Assembly (NCBI RefSeq): GCF_024505145.1
Contig: NZ_JANIAA010000001.1
Span: forward strand, 496,001-560,000
Direction of reading: 5' to 3'
DNA: 64,000 nt
Origin: Streptomyces rugosispiralis
Lineage (GTDB): Bacteria; Actinomycetota; Actinomycetes; Streptomycetales; Streptomycetaceae
In this document: positions 58,442-64,000 of the stretch, piece by piece
How positions within the stretch are numbered: the stretch's first letter is position 1
How the letters are laid out: the number at the start of each line of letters is the position of its first letter
The notes under the pieces: generated by a model
Seen by the model: the letters and a program-made list of their open reading frames with translations, nothing else
What the model was told of the DNA's origin: nothing
Database searches by the model: none
Translations under genes and position numbers: made by a program

Positions 58442-61400
58442 CTATCGCGAGCATCCTGCCACTGGCTGCCAGGCCGTCCGGCCATCCAGCACCCAGCTGA
58501 GGTCGTGTTCGGTGTGCTCCCGCGAGCGGGCGCTGAGCTGGTCGCCGATCCACATCTTGGTGGGCCGCGGCACCCGCGGATGGGCGACAAGTGCTTCCAG
58601 GTCCTGGCGCGTTGCCGGGTACGAGCGGCGGATAGCGCAGCTCACCAGCGCCAGGGCGTACCGCTCCGGAAAGACCACGCGATCGGCGTCGTCCTCCGGG
58701 CCGCGCTCCTTGAGGTGCTCCCACAGTCTCCGGTACACGGCCGGGGAACCGTGGTCGAAGATGCTGTCCATAGCGCCGCGGAGGGACTTGGCGAGGTGGT
58801 TCTCCGCGGCGCGGCCCTGTCGCGAGGCCACGGCCGCGCCGATGACACGGATCAGCAGCCCGGCGGCGGGTGCCGCGCCGTGTGCGGCGCTGAGCCGCCG
58901 CACCAGCTGGCCGAGCCCGCTGATCAGCCCGGCGTCGGTCGGCGGGGCGAAGGCCAGGTCGAGGGCCGTGGTGAGGGCCGCGGGGGTGAGCGGGCCGGAC
59001 TCGCAGGCGGCGTGGAGCAGGGCCTTGCGGGCGGCGTTCCGGGTGGCGGCCGACGCGTCGTCGAGAACGGGGATGCCTCCCGCGGCGTCGAACACCAGCT
59101 CCGAAAGGAAGGTGTGTGCCGTGGTGTACTCGGCGGGTTCGCGCGCCGCGATGGTTCCCACCAGCCCGAGGAAGGCCGCCCTGGTCTTCTGGTCGGAGAA
59201 GGTGCCGTACCGGGGCAGGAGTTCGGCCAGGCCGGGCGCGGGGAGGACACCGGCGGACACCGAGCATTCCCAGAGTGTCAGTGCCTGACGCTGCCGCTTT
59301 CCGCTGTTGCCCTCGGCGATCTCGTCCGCGATCAGCCCGGTGAGGGCCGGGGCCGATGCCCGTAGCGCGGCCAGCACCCGCTCATGGGCGAGAGGCGGCA
59401 GCGGACCCGTGCCCTTCTTGGCCCGGCCGGTGGTGATGGCCTCCAGGAGCACGGTGTCGGCGTCCATGAGCGACAGGCTCACCAGCAGGCCGATATGGCG
59501 CTCGGTGTGGAGCCCGGCGTCCGTGACCGCCCGGTGGAGGGATTGGCGGACGAGGCTCCGGGCGGCGGCCGGGGCGGTCGTCGCCTTCTCGAGCCTGCTC
59601 ACCGCGGTGGGGTGGCCGCCGAGCGCGGCCGGCAGGAGGAGCGTGGCCAGGCCGTCCCGGGACAGCCACAGCTCGGAGTCGGCCTCCCAGCCGGAGTGTT
59701 CCAGCACCTCCCGCACGCGCCGCGGGGGAACGTCCCGGTGGGCGAGGACGCGACGGGCCACAAGCGCGAGCCGCTGCGAGGGCGTGACCGGCTGGTTCTC
59801 GGGACAGGGCAACGCCTTGAGCATGGCGGCGAGCCGGTGGACGAGGCGTTCCGCGGCGGCGCAGTCGGCGCTGAGCAGCAGGGGGAAGACCATCCGGTGC
59901 TGCAGCGCGTGCGGCGCTCCCGGCCCGGTCATCGCCAGACACCGGTCGAGGGTGGCCTCGATGGCCCAGTGGCCGTGCGGCAGAGTGGCCAGGACGGCTG
60001 TGGCGGCGATGAGTCCGGCGTTGCCCGCGGTGTCGTGGTCATCCGCCTCGAGGAGCGCCACCGCGGCGTCGAGGCGGTGCGTCCAGGGGTGGGGTGCGGT
60101 GGCCGGACCGCCGTCGGGGTTGTCGGGGTCGCCGACGAGGAGTCCGTGGTCGCCCGGGAGTCCGTGGTCACCGGGCCATTCCTGGTCGCCCGGGAGGCCG
60201 TGATCGTGGGTCCAGGAGGCGGCCAGCACCCTGGCCAGGGCCGTTTGGAAGAGCCCGACGTCGTACGACTTACGCGCGAGGCGCACCCGCTGGAGGCGCT
60301 CCTGGACGGCGGCGGCCCACTCCGCCGAGCCCAGTGTCTCCCAGTGCCGGGCCCATAGGGTCAGCACGCCGGCCGCCAGCTCCGCCAGTCCCCGGGTCAG
60401 GGCGAAGTCGAGCATGTCCATGAGGCCCGTGCGTGCTGACGCCACATCGACGTGTGATGTCAGCACGATCAGCCGAGGCAGGACATCGAGGCCCGCACCG
60501 GCGGTACGGCGCCCGGTCAGCTCCCGTACGCAGCCCCAGCCGGCGAGGGCGGCGTGAACGGCGAGCGAGTCCTGGGCGGCCAGCCGCTCCAGCGCTTCGA
60601 GCACGGCCTCCTGCAAGCTGGGCTCCTGCCGCTCCCACAGGCCGCGGAGCTGTGGCAGCAGGGCGTCCACGTCCGTGTCGCGTACGGTCGGGGCCAGCAC
60701 CGCGTACCGTCGGGCGACCCCGTGCGGCGCCGTCGCGAGCAGGGGCTCGACGGGCACGCCCACGGCCGGGTTCCGGGCCGCGACGGCCACGGCGACGGTG
60801 TGCAGGATCATGGCGTCCTCATGCGCCGCCATGCGGATCAGCGTGTCCCGCACCGGGCCGCGATACCGTTCGGACCCCGCGGCGAGCATGAGGAGCTGCT
60901 CGAGGATCGCCCCGACGAAGAAGTCACGGGGATGGGATCCGATCCACTCGCACAGCGACAGCAGCGCCGGTGCCCCGGTGAGGTTCAGCAGGCCGCGCGC
61001 GGCCGCGTACTCGAACATGGTCTGGTGGAAGAAGTGGATGCCGTCCGAGGCTCCCCGGCCCAGCACACCCCGGTCGATCAGCAGGTCCAGGGCCGACCGG
61101 ACGCGGGCGGGTTCGTAATGCCACGCGGGGCGAGGGGCGCCGTGCGGCGAGGTGAGCCGCTCGACCAGGTCCTCGCGTGACAGCTCGGTACGGCCCGCCG
61201 ACATCAGTACGACGGCGATGGCACCGGTGATCGAGGAGAGGTCCTCCGGCGCCGTGGCACTCTGGTTGCCGTGATGGCGCCGGTCGGTGACGACCCGGTG
61301 GTCCCAGTAGCGGCGGTAGAGACCGGTGGCGTCGATCTCGGCACTGGGGAACGCGCCGTCGTCCCGGGCGAGTTCGAACAGCAGCCGCAGCTGGAGGGGG

Positions 61401-63010
61401 GACCGGCACACCTCGCGCACCGGCAGTCCGCGGGCCACGGGCTCCATCAGCCTCCGCACCCGTGCCCCGTCGTCACGGGGGACGGCGTCGGGGCAGTAGA
61501 GCGCGGCGTGGCCGCGGATGGCGTGCGGGATCTCGCCGTCGTCGTAGGGGCCGAGCGACATCCGGAGGAAGCCGGTGCGCAGCCGGTTCGCCTCCTCCGG
61601 ACGGGAGGTCAGCACCAGCCGGACACCGGCGGTGGCGAGGTCCTCGCACAGGTCGAGCAGCGTCATCTCATGGTGGTCGTCGTGCAGCAGCAGATCGGCG
61701 GTGTCGAGGAGCACGACGGGTGTGCGGCCCCGCGTCCGGGCGTGAGTGGCCCCGGACACGACGGTCGCGGGGGTCAGCATGGGCACCGCGGAGGTGCCGC
61801 TCAGGGGGCGCAGCAGCCAGGCGGCGTTCACGAGGAAGACCTCGGCGTCCTCCAGGGCGGTCAGGTCCCGGGCGAGGCCCCACAGCAGGCTGCTCTTGCC
61901 GTTTCCGGCGTCCCCGGTCACCAGGACCGCCTTCGGATCATCGTCGTAGAGGGCCTCCACCACCCGGTCCTGGATGGCCCGCCGCACATACAGCCCGCCG
62001 CTGAGCTGCGGTGGGGAGCCGGTGGCGGCGTCCGGCCGTGGGGAGTCCACCAGGTCCAGGTCGTCGGAGAACCGCCCCGCCCAGCGGAGGAGTTGGCGGT
62101 GTGCGGCCGGTCCGGTGTCCGGTGGGGTTCCCGCGTCCGGGGGCGGGGTCGTCGGGCCTTCCGGGAATGGTTCGGGTGCCGGGCCCGTGGGCGTCACCGG
62201 CCCAGGTGTGGCGGGCCGGCCACCGCCGGGCGGCAGTTCACGGAGGACGGAGAAGGCGAAGGCGGCCGCGTGGCGGGCCGCGCGGGACTGCCACCCCTCG
62301 GCGTCGGCGTCGTACTTCTTCCCGTCGGCCCGGTCGCTGATCCCGCGGACGATCAGGGCGGGTAACGCGGCGTTGAGGTGGGCGGCCTGCGCCACGCCCG
62401 CGCCCTCCATCTCGATGGCGGCGGCGTCCTGGTAGTTACGGCGCAGTTGCCGTCTCAGGGGCGAGTCCGCGGAGTTGAGGACGACCTCACCGGCGGCCAC
62501 GGGCTTGAGGTGGACGGCCGGGCGGGCGGCGCCGGGCGGGCGTTCCCGGAGCAGTTCGGTCCACGCACCGGTCCTGCGGGCCATGCGGGCCAGCTGGTCG
62601 AGTTCCTGGCGCACCGGCCAGACCCTCGGGCGGGAGTGGAACTCACCGTCCTCGTCCTTGCCGCCGTGGTAGGCGTACACATGCGTGGCCATGACGACGT
62701 CCCCGAGCTGGATGTCGCCCTTGAGGGCTCCCGCCACTCCGACGAATGCCACGGCGCGCGGGCGGAACATGGTGATCGCCCGCTCGGTCAGCACGGCCGC
62801 CCCCTGGTTGCCGTCGCCCAGCTCGGCGAGCGCCACCCGCCACGGCGTACCGTCGAGCCGGCCCACTTCGAACAGGGTGCCCGCCGGGTGGAGTTGCGGC
62901 CGCGGATCGACCAGGTGCGCCCGGACCGCCTCGTACTCCACGTCCAGCGCGGTCAGCACGACGAGTGAGTCGCTGTGATGCCCGGTGCTCTCCACATCTC
63001 CCCCCGCCAC
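58442..63010 (-). CDS. Nucleoside-phosphorylase domain + NACHT/STAND NTPase + helical repeats
   Basis: A 1522-residue single protein. Residues about 15-260 are a PNP/MTAN-type nucleosidase domain: VVLTALDVEYEAVR, AFVGVAGALKGDIQLGDVV, AAAIEMEGAGVAQAAHL with the ribose-binding Glu, and the catalytic Asp in IVRGISDRADG. A Pro-rich linker (about 260-300) follows. A STAND/NACHT-like ATPase comes next: Walker A VLVTGDAGNGKSSLLWGLA (about 362-380), Walker B TPVVLLDTADLLL, and the sensor VRLVLTSRP. The remaining 900 residues are helical repeats (sensor-like), with FHQTMFEYAAARGL. This PNP-NTPase-repeat order matches fungal and bacterial NLR-like immune proteins, where a pathogen signal triggers the enzyme. 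The GTG at 63010 follows GAGGG. It is monocistronic, with the hydrolase divergent. Confidence 0.85.
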   Translation of the reverse strand: MAGGDVESTGHHSDSLVVLTALDVEYEAVRAHLVDPRPQLHPAGTLFEVGRLDGTPWRVALAELGDGNQGAAVLTERAITMFRPRAVAFVGVAGALKGDIQLGDVVMATHVYAYHGGKDEDGEFHSRPRVWPVRQELDQLARMARRTGAWTELLRERPPGAARPAVHLKPVAAGEVVLNSADSPLRRQLRRNYQDAAAIEMEGAGVAQAAHLNAALPALIVRGISDRADGKKYDADAEGWQSRAARHAAAFAFSVLRELPPGGGRPATPGPVTPTGPAPEPFPEGPTTPPPDAGTPPDTGPAAHRQLLRWAGRFSDDLDLVDSPRPDAATGSPPQLSGGLYVRRAIQDRVVEALYDDDPKAVLVTGDAGNGKSSLLWGLARDLTALEDAEVFLVNAAWLLRPLSGTSAVPMLTPATVVSGATHARTRGRTPVVLLDTADLLLHDDHHEMTLLDLCEDLATAGVRLVLTSRPEEANRLRTGFLRMSLGPYDDGEIPHAIRGHAALYCPDAVPRDDGARVRRLMEPVARGLPVREVCRSPLQLRLLFELARDDGAFPSAEIDATGLYRRYWDHRVVTDRRHHGNQSATAPEDLSSITGAIAVVLMSAGRTELSREDLVERLTSPHGAPRPAWHYEPARVRSALDLLIDRGVLGRGASDGIHFFHQTMFEYAAARGLLNLTGAPALLSLCEWIGSHPRDFFVGAILEQLLMLAAGSERYRGPVRDTLIRMAAHEDAMILHTVAVAVAARNPAVGVPVEPLLATAPHGVARRYAVLAPTVRDTDVDALLPQLRGLWERQEPSLQEAVLEALERLAAQDSLAVHAALAGWGCVRELTGRRTAGAGLDVLPRLIVLTSHVDVASARTGLMDMLDFALTRGLAELAAGVLTLWARHWETLGSAEWAAAVQERLQRVRLARKSYDVGLFQTALARVLAASWTHDHGLPGDQEWPGDHGLPGDHGLLVGDPDNPDGGPATAPHPWTHRLDAAVALLEADDHDTAGNAGLIAATAVLATLPHGHWAIEATLDRCLAMTGPGAPHALQHRMVFPLLLSADCAAAERLVHRLAAMLKALPCPENQPVTPSQRLALVARRVLAHRDVPPRRVREVLEHSGWEADSELWLSRDGLATLLLPAALGGHPTAVSRLEKATTAPAAARSLVRQSLHRAVTDAGLHTERHIGLLVSLSLMDADTVLLEAITTGRAKKGTGPLPPLAHERVLAALRASAPALTGLIADEIAEGNSGKRQRQALTLWECSVSAGVLPAPGLAELLPRYGTFSDQKTRAAFLGLVGTIAAREPAEYTTAHTFLSELVFDAAGGIPVLDDASAATRNAARKALLHAACESGPLTPAALTTALDLAFAPPTDAGLISGLGQLVRRLSAAHGAAPAAGLLIRVIGAAVASRQGRAAENHLAKSLRGAMDSIFDHGSPAVYRRLWEHLKERGPEDDADRVVFPERYALALVSCAIRRSYPATRQDLEALVAHPRVPRPTKMWIGDQLSARSREHTEHDLSWVLDGRTAWQPVAGCSR

Positions 63011-63159
63011 GGTCGGCCCTCGTGCGGCCCGCGGGCGAAATGCTACCGTCCGCGATCTCCTGGGGCCGGGACCAGCGCGCGATCCGAACGCGCGACGGAC
63101 GGACGAGCCGCCGTAGCCGTCGGTATCGCCAAGCGGCGCCGGATGCTTGGATGCGCGGT

Positions 63160-64000
63160 ATGGATCTCCCCCACACAGGCCCTTCTGCCCCGAGGCCGAT
63201 GCCGGTGCCTCCGTTCGACCCCGAGCTGAGCGTGGCGCTGGAATCCTTGGGCAACGGGCCGAGAGAGCCGGTCACTCCGGGAAATCTCGCGGCCCGGCAG
63301 AAGCGGGACGCAGCGACCCGGCCCAGGCCGACGGCCGAGGAGCTACGGGCCGATGGCCGTTTCGAGGTGGCGGAGCTGTCCGTCCCGGGGCTGCGGGACG
63401 GGCCCGATGTCACGCTGGTGAGCGTGCGGCCCGCCGGGCGTGAAGGGCCGCTGCCGCTGCTGTACTACATGCACGGCGGCGCGATGATCATGGGCAACGC
63501 GTGGTCGGTGCTTCCGCGCATCCTTCGCGAGTGGGTCCTCCCGCTGGACATGGCCGTCATCTCGGTCGAGTACCGGCTGGCGCCGCGGACGCGGTACCCC
63601 GGAGCGCTGGAGGACTGCTACGCGGGGCTCCTCTGGGCCGCCGGGCACGCGGCCGAACTGGGCATCGACGCGGACCGGGTCATCCTCGGCGGTAAGAGCG
63701 CGGGCGGCGGCCTCGCCGCGGCCCTGGCCCTGCTGATCCGCGACCGCGGCGGCCCCGGCGTCCTCGGGCAGCTCCTGCTGTGCCCGATGCTCGACGACCG
63801 CGCACACACCTTCTCCAGCCACCAGATGTCGGGCCTCGGTATGTGGGACCTCATCTCCGGCGAGACCGCCTGGAAGGCGCTGCTGGGTGACCGCTACGGC
63901 GCGGCGGACGTGCCACCCTACGCGGCGCCCGCCCGCAGCACGGACCTCTCCGGTCTTCCTCCGGCGTTCATAGACGTCGGATCGGCGGAGATGTTCCGCG
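63160..64000 (+). CDS. Alpha/beta hydrolase, hormone-sensitive-lipase group (partial, runs off the end)
   Basis: At least 280 residues; the C-terminal part is outside the window. It has the HSL motif YYMHGGAMIMGN, SVEYRLAPRTRYPGALEDCY, the nucleophile elbow in ILGGKSAGGGLAAALAL (Ser in G-K-S-A-G), and DLSGLPPAFIDVGSAEMF. It hydrolyses small esters or drugs. The start is uncertain: ATG at 63160 is used, with 63151 and 63199 (after CGAGG) as alternatives. It is divergent from the NTPase gene. Confidence 0.85.
   Translation, partial: MDLPHTGPSAPRPMPVPPFDPELSVALESLGNGPREPVTPGNLAARQKRDAATRPRPTAEELRADGRFEVAELSVPGLRDGPDVTLVSVRPAGREGPLPLLYYMHGGAMIMGNAWSVLPRILREWVLPLDMAVISVEYRLAPRTRYPGALEDCYAGLLWAAGHAAELGIDADRVILGGKSAGGGLAAALALLIRDRGGPGVLGQLLLCPMLDDRAHTFSSHQMSGLGMWDLISGETAWKALLGDRYGAADVPPYAAPARSTDLSGLPPAFIDVGSAEMFR

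Overview
The window is high-GC actinobacterial DNA, most likely from Streptomyces or a close relative. GTG starts, GGAGG ribosome binding sites, four-base ATGA/GTGA overlaps inside operons, many TetR/MarR/Lrp/MmyB-type regulators and secondary-metabolism genes all point that way. I saw no rRNA, tRNA, CRISPR array or complete insertion sequence. The gene mix is accessory: catabolic operons, several decayed genes, a compact biosynthetic locus and a large NTPase protein. Identifications come from reading motifs by eye; no database search was run.

Layout. 1-4.1 kb: the end of an inositol-monophosphatase-like gene, a PhnZ-type HD oxygenase, an alpha/beta hydrolase behind a promoter carrying two tandem operators, a small two-gene unit resembling a toxin-antitoxin pair, a MarR regulator and an NmrA-like SDR. 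4.4-7.6 kb: NAD-malic enzyme translationally coupled to class II fumarase. 7.9-10.4 kb: a TetR regulator divergent from an SDR lacking the usual Tyr/Lys catalytic pair, followed by two pseudogenes with internal deletions (NCS1 permease, 3-hydroxyacyl-CoA dehydrogenase). 10.5-12.2 kb: an ATP-grasp ligase coupled to a small membrane protein. 12.2-17.6 kb: DinB-like protein, secreted serine hydrolase, beta-propeller protein, maleylpyruvate-isomerase-like protein and an ornithine-cyclodeaminase-like enzyme. 17.9-24.3 kb: an MFS/beta-sandwich fusion broken by a one-base frameshift, a double-domain Lrp regulator, a dicarboxylate transporter remnant and a TetR-MFS efflux pair.

24.3-35.9 kb is a catabolic island. 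A seven-gene minus-strand operon (ferredoxin, ferredoxin reductase, acetoacetate-decarboxylase-like protein, HpaE-type dehydrogenase, homoprotocatechuate-type extradiol dioxygenase, fumarylacetoacetase-fold enzyme, TetR) diverges from a glutamine-synthetase-like ligase plus cytochrome P450. A gamma-glutamyl-amide hydrolase and a PuuC-like aldehyde dehydrogenase lie at the far end. Together they suggest degradation of an aromatic or biogenic amine through a gamma-glutamyl intermediate and meta ring cleavage. 36.1-42.3 kb adds two amidohydrolases, an APC permease, a mycofactocin-type SDR and an amino-acid dehydrogenase homologue with Trp in place of its catalytic Lys.

42.5-54.9 kb looks like a secondary-metabolite locus: FkbH-like protein, flavin reductase, carbamoyltransferase, cupin, a GNAT/FemAB-like domain fused to a HisC-type aminotransferase, an extended SDR, an adenylation-carrier-thioesterase protein whose thioesterase resembles the aryl-pyruvate-dimerising furanone/quinone synthetases, and a second ATP-grasp ligase about 70% identical by eye to the one at 10.5 kb. 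Both ATP-grasp genes share leader sequence and have Crp-like palindromes upstream. 55.3-58.4 kb holds an MmyB-type regulator, a GAPDH and a GlxA-type AraC regulator. 58.4-63.0 kb encodes a 1522-residue nucleoside-phosphorylase-fold/STAND NTPase/helical-repeat protein with the architecture of bacterial NLR-like defence proteins. A hydrolase runs off the right edge.
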